Virus record (IMG/VR): IMGVR_UViG_3300010883_000095
Span: 1 to 42,691 of that record
Direction: 5' to 3' (one strand)
DNA from: a virus
DNA length: 42,691 nt
This document shows, one piece after another, positions 7,978 to 16,559 of the stretch. How positions within the stretch are numbered: position 1 is the stretch's first letter; each line of letters opens with the position of its first letter. Under the pieces are notes generated by a model. The model searched no databases, was not told the DNA's origin, and saw only the letters and a program-made list of their open reading frames with translations. Position numbers and translations under genes: made by a program.

Positions 7978-9861
7978 TTATATTTCTTGTCCTGTTATTA
8001 CTTTTCTAAATAAATTCTTCCCACCACTAGTTTGCCATGTGGTTGCTGCTCCTGTTAGATAATTATACCCTCTTGGGTCTGTAGAATGAGTGGCTAAGGT
8101 TGCACCGTCTTCCCCATAAAACTTAAACGTCGCGTTATCAAACATTCTATAATAGTTTTCTGAACCAGCTCTTGTATACCCAATAGACTCTTTTACCGCA
8201 TCTTTGTTGAATATAAAATTAACGGTTACTTTACAAGGTGTGGAATTCGGTGATTCGGCTGAATGTACATTCCAAGTAACCGGAATAGATATATTATACC
8301 CACTTACACTAGTACCTGATAGTCCTGCTCTAAACCCTCCTGAATATTTATTAGTTTCCCAATACATGTTATTTTGTCCAGCTATAGTAACAAAAACATC
8401 GTCTGCCATTTTATAAGACCTAGTAGCTAGAGTGTAATAAGGTTTTTGTTGGGACACTACTTGGTTGGACTCTATAGCTACACCAGCGTCGCTAGATGGG
8501 TATATATTTAGGTATGGTGCAGAAGATTTAAATCCTTGTTGACTTCTAACCCAATTAGATGAATACTCTAGATTACCCATTAACAACCCAAACGTATCCG
8601 TTGGGTGGGGTGTATCTGTTATTTCTAGACCTATAGCTCCGTTGTCATTAACAGGGACATATCTATTCCCAACATTTGTTAACCTGGATAATTTTATAGG
8701 GTAATATAATGGACTGATGGAAAGGTTATCAGCTATATTCAATACCATTCTACAACTAGGAATTGTGGTACTAATATTATTATATCCTGTATTACCTAAT
8801 GCCGAGTTATCTAACCCAACCATTGTTTCCATATCAACCGCAGTAACAAAACCTACAAATATATTTTTTATATCATCTACAGATGTGGACCAACCATTTA
8901 ATGTATTATTCATATTAAATACTGGATAAGCAGTACCTTTTGTGTTCCACGGGTTTGCACCACCAGCATTTATATACCCCATACCAAAAGCAGCGAACCC
9001 AATAGAAGCTGCACCAGAACCTAACTTATATTTAGTAAGTTTCTCGTCTATACTTGGGGAGAATAGTAAAGAGAATGGTGATGCTACATTCACACCAGTA
9101 ATATTAGTCCCTTTAAAATTAACACCATTTTCTTCTCCTCTACTCATAAATGCACCACCTGCTAAAGCTAATGCATTATAATAAGAGTAATCTTTTTGTG
9201 GTACTAATTTTATATTGTGTGTATTAAATTCTGCTCCATCATATACTTTAATTGTTTCCCAAATATCTAAATATTGACTTACTCCGTATTCGGATAGCTT
9301 ATTTAGAAATTGTGAATAATCCTCATTACTTTCTAACCCTAATGTTGTTCCGAAATACGCGTTAGTGTTAGTTACTATGTTGGTGGGGTCAGAAGATAAT
9401 ATATCGTTATGGTCTCCCACATATCTAGACGCTAATAATTTCGTTAGAACGAAGTAATCGTGTAAATAGCAGTCTATAACTAAATTATCCCTATAATACT
9501 TTAAGGTATTGTTTGGTTGTCTAACACCTACCGCCACATAACTTCTGTTATATTTAAGTTGTGTTTTCCCTTCTGGGGTCATCCACACTATATTTCTTTG
9601 TTTGTACCCAGCATTAACTTCACTTTTGTAAGTATTTTTAACACCAGTTACGTCTGTTAAATACCCCAATTGCGCGGAATTATTAGAACTAGTCGTAGTG
9701 TCTGCGTGAGGTTGTGTGTTTCGATAATCAATATCCCCATCTGAAATTGCAAATTTATCAAATAAGTTTATAAAATTACCTCCTTGGCTTATCCTATTAC
9801 GGCCTTCTTCGGTTAACTCTATAGTTAATGTTGTTGCGGTTTGTCCACTTATATATCCCAT
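7978..9861 (-). CDS. Fibre-family protein, shared N-terminal module
   Basis: This 627-residue protein opens with a module, LTEEGRNRISQGGNF...LFDKFAISDGDIDYR (about residues 16-48), that is also found at the N-terminus of the 259-aa protein (9905-10684) and, in shorter form, of the 797-aa protein (10684-13077). The rest is beta-rich, with many Asn, Ser, Thr and Gly residues and almost no cysteine. A conserved N-terminal module followed by unrelated bodies fits fibres or spikes docking on a common baseplate site. No catalytic motif was found. The leader, 43 bases long, is A/T-rich without a ribosome-binding consensus. Confidence 0.6.
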   Translation of the reverse strand: MGYISGQTATTLTIELTEEGRNRISQGGNFINLFDKFAISDGDIDYRNTQPHADTTTSSNNSAQLGYLTDVTGVKNTYKSEVNAGYKQRNIVWMTPEGKTQLKYNRSYVAVGVRQPNNTLKYYRDNLVIDCYLHDYFVLTKLLASRYVGDHNDILSSDPTNIVTNTNAYFGTTLGLESNEDYSQFLNKLSEYGVSQYLDIWETIKVYDGAEFNTHNIKLVPQKDYSYYNALALAGGAFMSRGEENGVNFKGTNITGVNVASPFSLLFSPSIDEKLTKYKLGSGAASIGFAAFGMGYINAGGANPWNTKGTAYPVFNMNNTLNGWSTSVDDIKNIFVGFVTAVDMETMVGLDNSALGNTGYNNISTTIPSCRMVLNIADNLSISPLYYPIKLSRLTNVGNRYVPVNDNGAIGLEITDTPHPTDTFGLLMGNLEYSSNWVRSQQGFKSSAPYLNIYPSSDAGVAIESNQVVSQQKPYYTLATRSYKMADDVFVTIAGQNNMYWETNKYSGGFRAGLSGTSVSGYNISIPVTWNVHSAESPNSTPCKVTVNFIFNKDAVKESIGYTRAGSENYYRMFDNATFKFYGEDGATLATHSTDPRGYNYLTGAATTWQTSGGKNLFRKVITGQEI

Positions 9862-9904
9862 ACTCTATGCTATTATTATATAATTATCTCATTAATTATT
9901 TTAT

Positions 9905-10684
9905 TTAAATACATTTTAAACAATCTCCGCTACATGGTGATAAATCCCCTAATTGTTTACACAATACACAAAACACTTGTTTATCGCTACAGAAATCTGT
10001 AATATTTAAATTATTTTCGTTCATACATCTTAAAAAACTACTTAAATCTTTATTGTCAACCTTTCCGTCTCCGTTGAAGTCTCCAACTAATTCACTATCC
10101 TTTGTACTACCCCCAAGTAGACTCAGGAATATTTTTAAATCTTCCAAATCTACCCTACCATCTCCGTTAAAATCTGCACAAGTATAACAATAAGATGGAA
10201 AATACCTTGTTACTGATTTATCTAACGTCCAACAACTACTCATACTGCCACTATTTGGATTTTCTATCTCCCCTTCTTTTTCCGGCTTTTTATAATTTAA
10301 CCAAATAGTAGACGATGTTGGGTTTACCCCAACTGAAGTATTGTAGAAATTTAAAACCCCACTTTGTATATCAAACCGTGGTCCTTTCATAATACTAGAG
10401 TTTGGCATACCGTAGGTATTATTAAAACTAGTCTCTTCTCCACCTCTAGCGTCTGGTAAATCATAAAAACAATCTTCAGTCAACGCACTGGCCCCCATCT
10501 GTGACACACAATCTCCATCACCTACAAATCTACGATAATCAATATCACTATCTGACAACCCAAATTTATCTATAGCGTTAAAAAAACCACCCCCATGACT
10601 AAATAAACTTTTACCATAGTCGGTTAAATAAACACTAAATGTATTCCCTGATACACCATTATTATATATATTTAAAAATCCCAT
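9905..10684 (-). CDS. Fibre-family protein with tandem dockerin repeats
   Basis: This 259-residue protein begins with the shared module LTDYGKSLFSHGGGF...IDKFGLSDSDIDYR (about residues 20-52). Residues 171-190 and 202-219 form two dockerin type I-like calcium loops: DFNGDGRVDLED (Asp171, Asn173, Asp175, Asp179, Asp182) followed by the helix LKIFLSLLG, and DFNGDGKVDNKD (Asp202, Asn204, Asp206, Asp210, Asp213) followed by LSSFLRCMN. The repeats are 31 residues apart, the normal dockerin spacing. The C-terminal 40 residues are Cys-rich. Dockerins bind cohesins in cellulosomes and surface complexes; no cohesin is visible here. A calcium-stabilised fold or docking to another virion or host protein are both possible. 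The start overlaps the stop of the 797-aa gene by one base. Confidence 0.78.
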   Translation of the reverse strand: MGFLNIYNNGVSGNTFSVYLTDYGKSLFSHGGGFFNAIDKFGLSDSDIDYRRFVGDGDCVSQMGASALTEDCFYDLPDARGGEETSFNNTYGMPNSSIMKGPRFDIQSGVLNFYNTSVGVNPTSSTIWLNYKKPEKEGEIENPNSGSMSSCWTLDKSVTRYFPSYCYTCADFNGDGRVDLEDLKIFLSLLGGSTKDSELVGDFNGDGKVDNKDLSSFLRCMNENNLNITDFCSDKQVFCVLCKQLGDLSPCSGDCLKCI

Positions 10685-13077
10685 TAAAAATCAATAGCTA
10701 TTGTAAATTGTTGGGTTCCGCTTCTTAAAACCGGTGACTGCAATTTAGCGATAGCCATTAAATCTGGGAATCCATTTTCATTATCAAATAAACCAATTTC
10801 AGTTATTTTTATATCCGCTGCTGGACCTGGTGAGGCATTCAAATTATAGTCCACCCAAGTAGGATTTGTTGATGTTAGATATTGATTACTTCCTAGTTGT
10901 ACAATGTGTTTCATTTCATATATTGTTGCCATAATGTCAGTATCTATTGTACCATATAAAAAGTATTCGTCACCGAACTGTAATTCTCCATTATGTCCAT
11001 TTTCTGGTATAGTTATAAAATTATTTAAATTATAATCTACCATAGATGGATAGTTAGCACACGCACTATCAGTATAGTCTGCGGTTATATAGAAGGTATG
11101 ACCAATTAAATTAGTTGCTGCTATTTTATCACCATATGTGTGGTTTGGTATTTCATTTGTAACATCTCTGTATTCCCAATTTGCTGGGTCTAGTGTCGAA
11201 CCATTAGGAACTAACTGAGTTAAAATATATAATCTATCCGCGTCAAAGCCTGTACCATTACTAGCTAAATCTCTTAAATATGGAAATTCTGAACCAAGTG
11301 TAAGCCCAACATCAAACTCTAACTCTCCAATACCCTTAGATTCAGACACATAATAGTTACAATGTAACCCGGTAGTTCCCGAACCAGTATTATGAAATAA
11401 ATAAGTCATAAATAATTCATCACCTACAACTTGTACAGCTCCTTCTGTACACCCACTTGCACAGGTACTACCTGCTGGGAATTTTTCTGTTTTTGGAGCT
11501 GGTAAGGTCCAGTTTCTATTTGATTTGTATGACATTGCTGCTAGTAACTCTTCGTCATCAATTACTAACATCTTATAATCTGGGAATACCTTACCTACAC
11601 GATTAGGTGTGTCACCACTACCTACATTATCATCCCATAAATGAAAATAACGTAAACCTAAATCATTCATATTTGGATTCATGTTTGATTGCATTACGTG
11701 TGGGTTACCTGGAAAAGCGTTCGCATAACCCGGTGGGTCCACATAAAATGTCTGACCTAAAATATTTTCATTACCAGCTCCAGTACCATCACCAGAACCA
11801 TTAACGTTTTTCTTGTGCCACATTAACCATGGTAAGTGTAGTTTAAAATTTCTTGCTTCACCAATTGTACTTACTGGATTAAACCCGGTAGTTTTCATTG
11901 CAAATTTTTCACCGTAAAAATCTGTGGTTGTATTATTGGTGTAGTGAATCATACCTGCACATTTTTGTTCAGATGGTAATACAACTCTAATATTATCAAA
12001 AGAATCTAAGTACCACGTACCACCTATTTTCTGAGGGTTATACACCCCTTCAGCTACTTGGTTACTAAATGTTTGTCCATTGTCGCTTTCTAGACCAAAG
12101 TACTCTTTTGAACCACAATACCCACTGGACCCATATAAATTTTTATCTTCATAAGTTAGTGTATTTACTCCAGCAACTGTATGGGTCCAATTTATATTCA
12201 TGTTCCATATTTTAACGTCATCGGTTATACACCCAGCACAATTATTAAATGATAATGTATCGTCACACCAGTAGGTTCCTGTTGTAGCTGTATTATATAT
12301 ACTATTACTAGTAAGTGGGTTAGCAGAAAAAGATGGGTAGACCCTAACATGTGCACAAGTTGCGGAAAGTGCGGACATTGCAGCGTGTGGCCATAAATTA
12401 GGTATGTTTCTATCTACAGTTAAATCAACAATAGTTGTTGATTGTGCAGAATTATTATTACCAGCTAATATTTGATAAAATAGTGTTTGTGAAGCTGCGG
12501 TATAGTTAAGTTCGTAACAACTATTACCCGAATATTCGTAGGTTATAGAAATTAAATCCCCGACTACTGGTGTGTAGTATTGATTTGTACAAGTACCACT
12601 TACTAGTTGTACGTTACTAGTACCTGTCATAGCACTTGGGCATAGGTTCCAATTTGATGATAGTGTGTAATCTGCTCCTGTTTGTGCTGAAAATGATGTG
12701 TAACTACCGTTAGGGTTGGTTGTACCACTAAAAAACCCTCTAGCGGTTGCAGTGTTAAACACCTCTGTATGTTCATGTTGTGGTAATGTTGGCCCAAAAG
12801 TATCTCCTGTTGAAACCCCACCTAATATAGGGTATTTTATATGTCCTTTATTCTTTTCTGGTTGTGGTAATAAGTTTTGTGCGTTATGTTCTGCTTGTAA
12901 AATGTTGATTCCACCTGTTTCATTAGGTAATTGATTGTAACAATCATAACATATTTCACTATCACCTAACTGGAATAATCCTATATTTAATTTACCTTCT
13001 GAAAGTTTTTTCCTTCCAGCATCGGTTAATCTAGCTACAATAGCTCCTTGTGTACTGTTTTTAATTATATAACTCAT
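10684..13077 (-). CDS. Large fibre-family protein with N- and C-terminal shared modules
   Basis: This 797-residue protein combines two recurrent parts. The N-terminus (LTDAGRKKLSEGKLNIGLFQLGDSEICYD, about residues 17-45) is a divergent copy of the module in the two fibre proteins encoded downstream. The C-terminus (IKITEIGLFDNENGFPDLMAIAKL) matches the end of the 388-aa protein. Between them is a long beta-rich body with paired cysteines and no enzyme motif. The combination suggests it is the fullest member of the fibre family and that the shorter neighbours derive from it, or share parts by recombination. Its start lies 39 bases from the stop of the next upstream gene; that gap contains an ATAAATAC element described separately. 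Confidence 0.62.
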   Translation of the reverse strand: MSYIIKNSTQGAIVARLTDAGRKKLSEGKLNIGLFQLGDSEICYDCYNQLPNETGGINILQAEHNAQNLLPQPEKNKGHIKYPILGGVSTGDTFGPTLPQHEHTEVFNTATARGFFSGTTNPNGSYTSFSAQTGADYTLSSNWNLCPSAMTGTSNVQLVSGTCTNQYYTPVVGDLISITYEYSGNSCYELNYTAASQTLFYQILAGNNNSAQSTTIVDLTVDRNIPNLWPHAAMSALSATCAHVRVYPSFSANPLTSNSIYNTATTGTYWCDDTLSFNNCAGCITDDVKIWNMNINWTHTVAGVNTLTYEDKNLYGSSGYCGSKEYFGLESDNGQTFSNQVAEGVYNPQKIGGTWYLDSFDNIRVVLPSEQKCAGMIHYTNNTTTDFYGEKFAMKTTGFNPVSTIGEARNFKLHLPWLMWHKKNVNGSGDGTGAGNENILGQTFYVDPPGYANAFPGNPHVMQSNMNPNMNDLGLRYFHLWDDNVGSGDTPNRVGKVFPDYKMLVIDDEELLAAMSYKSNRNWTLPAPKTEKFPAGSTCASGCTEGAVQVVGDELFMTYLFHNTGSGTTGLHCNYYVSESKGIGELEFDVGLTLGSEFPYLRDLASNGTGFDADRLYILTQLVPNGSTLDPANWEYRDVTNEIPNHTYGDKIAATNLIGHTFYITADYTDSACANYPSMVDYNLNNFITIPENGHNGELQFGDEYFLYGTIDTDIMATIYEMKHIVQLGSNQYLTSTNPTWVDYNLNASPGPAADIKITEIGLFDNENGFPDLMAIAKLQSPVLRSGTQQFTIAIDF

Positions 13078-13095
13078 AATGTTTATTCTTTAATT

Positions 13096-13103
13096 ATAAA
13101 TAC
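13096..13103. promoter_or_regulatory. ATAAATAC element upstream of the 797-aa fibre gene
   Basis: The gap between two tail genes holds ATAAATAC on the plus strand (GTATTTAT on the gene strand), about 20 bases before the start codon. The same core recurs in three other gaps upstream of minus-strand genes. A late promoter or translation element is possible but unproven, because the surrounding sequence is very AT-rich. Confidence 0.3.
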
Positions 13104-13116
13104 ATTTTATTTTAAT

Positions 13117-16100
13117 TTATTCCGTATAAAAGTTATCTCTAGTTACAGTAAATTCTACAACCTCTGTTTGAGACTCTGTTATTGTTGTTTCACCGTTAAT
13201 TAAAGGGTAGTGTCGTCTTATTAATACTATATAATTATAGGTACCAGGTTTAGGTACTATAAGTTTAAATGACGTGGTGATATCACCGACAACATCTACA
13301 CCACTAGTATAACTTAATTCTTGTATAAGGTTCCCCTCACTATCCAATAATTTCATGATAATATCTTCTACTAAGTTTGTAACTTTATTGTAAGTTACTG
13401 GTATAACTGGTTCTTTAGTTAAACTTAACCCGATTACTTGGTATATAGTCTTATAGAATAGTACTATAACATCTCCAGTGTTATATGTACTGGTTGGTAA
13501 CATTAGTTGTATCTTACTAGGACCAACTTTTCTGTACCCTGACTCGTTTCGTTGTGCTAAACCATTAATAGCTAACATTACCGCACCTACGGATTGTTTA
13601 TCTAAATTAATATAATAATAACCATTTTCCACATAAAAAGTGTCAGCACTAGAGGTGGCGGTTGTGGCGGGTACGGTTAAAGATTGTGTATACGAGCCAC
13701 CATTCGCGTCATACATGAATTGTAAAATATCACCATTTTGTACTGTTTCAGTGAAAAATATAACTGTTTTGCTTTCAGGGTAATATCTATAATCACCACT
13801 TGCTGGTGTAGTTGTGGTTGCTGAAGTACCACCAACCAATACGACTCCATTTACTGTAACTAATGGTCTGGAGTTTACACTATTTTCTAATGTATGAATA
13901 TAAGTGGCTGAACTATAGGTGGTAGCGGTACTTTCAGTAAAATAACTAACCCTCTTAGTTTCTATATGGAAACTAGGAGAATACGTACCTAAATTAAAAC
14001 CCCCTAAGTTCAAATTAATCACTGGGGGATTATTTACTAACGCTATATAAAAGTCTGTGTTAGGATTGATATGTGGTAAAATTGGGTATTGTTGATTATC
14101 TACCCAAACATCTGTTTTAGATGTTTTATCTTTAAATAAGTAACTAGCTCTTAAAATATATTCCCACGTACTATTACTACAGAAATTAGATAATGGGATA
14201 TTAGTATCACCACTTAATAAAACACTTTTACTAGTTTCAACATACTGTTTTGGTAATTTATCAAAAAGTTTTTCGTATTCAGCTACTGATGATAATTCTT
14301 CGTTTTCAAATATATATGGATAAATACTAAATTTAGCGTATGCAGTCCCAAAAATCATATCCGTATTATTACCACCAAAATAGAACTGAATGTTTAAGTT
14401 TTTGGTTTTGTCACTATTATAGATAGCTAATTCTGGGACCCCACCTTTGTTTTTTGTTAAACTAATATTAGGCCTACTAAGTCCTACTATATTTAGGCTT
14501 GGCTCTTCCATATTTTGTAATGTTACGTTTACCCTTGGTTTTACTTGTGGTACACCTTTTTGTGTAGATGTATAAGTGGGACGTGGAGCAGTTTCTATCA
14601 TATTAGCGGTTGTTCCAGTTGTTGCGGTTATTATAACTTCATTACTTGGTCCGTCATCAAGACCACAATTAGGTGCTACAATATAACTTTCTGATGGTGA
14701 ACCTGTAAGTGTCATATGGTAGTAACTAGTAGATGGTTGGGATGCTTGTGAGAATCCTATCTGTCTGGACCCCAAATATTTACATAGTGCTTCTTCGTCT
14801 GCCCATGTAGGTGCGGATTTTGAACTTCCTGACCAACTAACTTTATCTAATAGATTAAAGTTTATATCGAAAAGACTATTATATGGGTTAACCGTTCCAG
14901 CCGCTATTGTCGCACTACCGACACCCATAGTATCTGTAAATTGTATGTTAAAATTTTCCCCCAAATATCCAGACCTAACTACCTTTACCCTTACGGACCC
15001 CATACTAGCCCAACCTGATGCTGCACTAAATGGTGTTGTTGGTGGTGCGTTACTTAATACTGTGGTTTTACCATAATTTGGGTTGTTGATACTTGTACAT
15101 CCTCCGGAACAATTTAAAAACTGAGTGGTATTACTAAGGTTAAACCCATACCCTGTTTGGTAATTATTATGTATGGCGACTGCTCCACTACCGTGCATTG
15201 TCATACTTAGTGTGTGAGTTAATCCAGTTATACCATATTTACCTTCTTCGTCTCTAAATGAAGCTAAAATTAAACTGATTGGTGTTGTTGCGGGGTGTGC
15301 AGAATTTAGTGATGTTTCCCAAGTATAGTTATTATAAGAACATAAGCTTACCATACCTGTTATTTGGGTATTATTTGTACTACTTCCCATCTTAAACTTT
15401 CCAAACGAACCTGTTAAAATACTACTTGCGTCGACTACCACACCTGAACTGTTTACCGTGTAATCACTACTTTGTACGGATACTGGGTACACCCCGTATG
15501 TCGCTCCAGTACATGGGGATGAAATAGGGTTACCAGCGTGTCCGTAATCCTGTGTTGGGTTTATTGTAACCCACTTTAATATTGAGTTGTTTGCTGGGTA
15601 CATCATAACAAATTTATTTATCACACTATTGTAATAAAATTTACCTATGTTTGCGACTACCGCAGAGATAGTACTGGGTCCTAAATTTTCACCTTCACTC
15701 ATGGTGATAGCACTAACACCAAAATACCAATCATCACCACTATTGGTTTGTCTACTACTGGTTGTTCCTGTATACAACCACGTAAATGGGTTTGATGTTG
15801 CAATTGTCCCATCTCCCTGTATACCACTTTCAAAGTACATATTTACACCAGATGAATTTGGTCCCCACCCATTTGTAAACGTTATTTGAGCTGGTGCAAA
15901 TGGTACATATTGACCCCATTTTGGGAAAATACTGGTTGTGTTAATTTCCCACCCATTAAAAACGGCACTATTATAATCGTATTGGGTACACCCGGTATTA
16001 TCTGGTCTTTCGGTAACAGTTAATGGCCTATCCTCCACTACAACCACAGAGTACATCCCGTTTTCTATATCAGTAAATTCATGAACTGGGTCACTTTTTC

Positions 16101-16518
16101 TACCATAATAGGTTTCTATTAGACTATTATTCCTATATAATTTATATTTAAAAGTATTAGTTTCGGTAAATGATGTACTGATGGTTATCGTCCCTAATTT
16201 ATTAGGGTTTGTTATAACATCATCATTTGTTAGGGTGGCACTAATACTTGGTTGTGTGACCCCACTAATAATTACTGAAGTTGTTCCCGTATTACCCGAT
16301 ACATCATTAATAATCGCTTCGTACTCACCTACACATAAATCTGCTATATCAAATGTTGATGCTGAATACCCATTTACACCGGACCATGATAATGTATAAG
16401 GGGGTGTTACACTAGTAGTGCCAGATACCTGTGTATTTAAAACACTACCATTACATTGCCCACTAATACTATGTGTTAATGTGTACCCCACCAAAACTAT
16501 ATTTCCACTAGTTGCCAT
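13117..16518 (-). CDS. Adhesin-like tail protein with SprB-like N-terminal repeat
   Basis: This 1133-residue protein starts with an Ig/PKD-like unit resembling SprB repeats of gliding-bacteria adhesins: Cys22, then PPYTLSWSGV, a hydrophobic strand, LCVGEYEAIINDVSG and a closing strand (about residues 15-90). Further on, residues about 890-1030 contain two copies of a strand pattern common in phage fibres, 'VNGVVLVGG...DYRYYPESKTVIFF...NGDILQFMYD' and a variant with AINGLAQR...PTSTYNTGDVIVLFYK. The final part has another Ig-like beta domain. No enzyme motif was seen. The make-up suggests a long, multi-domain host-contact protein. SprB-type sequence points to a Bacteroidota host, either through gene capture or common beta-sandwich ancestry. 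Confidence 0.6.
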   Translation of the reverse strand: MATSGNIVLVGYTLTHSISGQCNGSVLNTQVSGTTSVTPPYTLSWSGVNGYSASTFDIADLCVGEYEAIINDVSGNTGTTSVIISGVTQPSISATLTNDDVITNPNKLGTITISTSFTETNTFKYKLYRNNSLIETYYGRKSDPVHEFTDIENGMYSVVVVEDRPLTVTERPDNTGCTQYDYNSAVFNGWEINTTSIFPKWGQYVPFAPAQITFTNGWGPNSSGVNMYFESGIQGDGTIATSNPFTWLYTGTTSSRQTNSGDDWYFGVSAITMSEGENLGPSTISAVVANIGKFYYNSVINKFVMMYPANNSILKWVTINPTQDYGHAGNPISSPCTGATYGVYPVSVQSSDYTVNSSGVVVDASSILTGSFGKFKMGSSTNNTQITGMVSLCSYNNYTWETSLNSAHPATTPISLILASFRDEEGKYGITGLTHTLSMTMHGSGAVAIHNNYQTGYGFNLSNTTQFLNCSGGCTSINNPNYGKTTVLSNAPPTTPFSAASGWASMGSVRVKVVRSGYLGENFNIQFTDTMGVGSATIAAGTVNPYNSLFDINFNLLDKVSWSGSSKSAPTWADEEALCKYLGSRQIGFSQASQPSTSYYHMTLTGSPSESYIVAPNCGLDDGPSNEVIITATTGTTANMIETAPRPTYTSTQKGVPQVKPRVNVTLQNMEEPSLNIVGLSRPNISLTKNKGGVPELAIYNSDKTKNLNIQFYFGGNNTDMIFGTAYAKFSIYPYIFENEELSSVAEYEKLFDKLPKQYVETSKSVLLSGDTNIPLSNFCSNSTWEYILRASYLFKDKTSKTDVWVDNQQYPILPHINPNTDFYIALVNNPPVINLNLGGFNLGTYSPSFHIETKRVSYFTESTATTYSSATYIHTLENSVNSRPLVTVNGVVLVGGTSATTTTPASGDYRYYPESKTVIFFTETVQNGDILQFMYDANGGSYTQSLTVPATTATSSADTFYVENGYYYINLDKQSVGAVMLAINGLAQRNESGYRKVGPSKIQLMLPTSTYNTGDVIVLFYKTIYQVIGLSLTKEPVIPVTYNKVTNLVEDIIMKLLDSEGNLIQELSYTSGVDVVGDITTSFKLIVPKPGTYNYIVLIRRHYPLINGETTITESQTEVVEFTVTRDNFYTE

Positions 16519-16559
16519 TTATCTATTTTTTAACTTTCTCTATGATATGGACTCCATAC

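Noticed and set aside
9905-10684. Cellulosome component from a host chromosome
   Set aside because: The N-terminal module is shared with adjacent fibre genes, and no cellulase, cohesin or other cellulosome gene is present.
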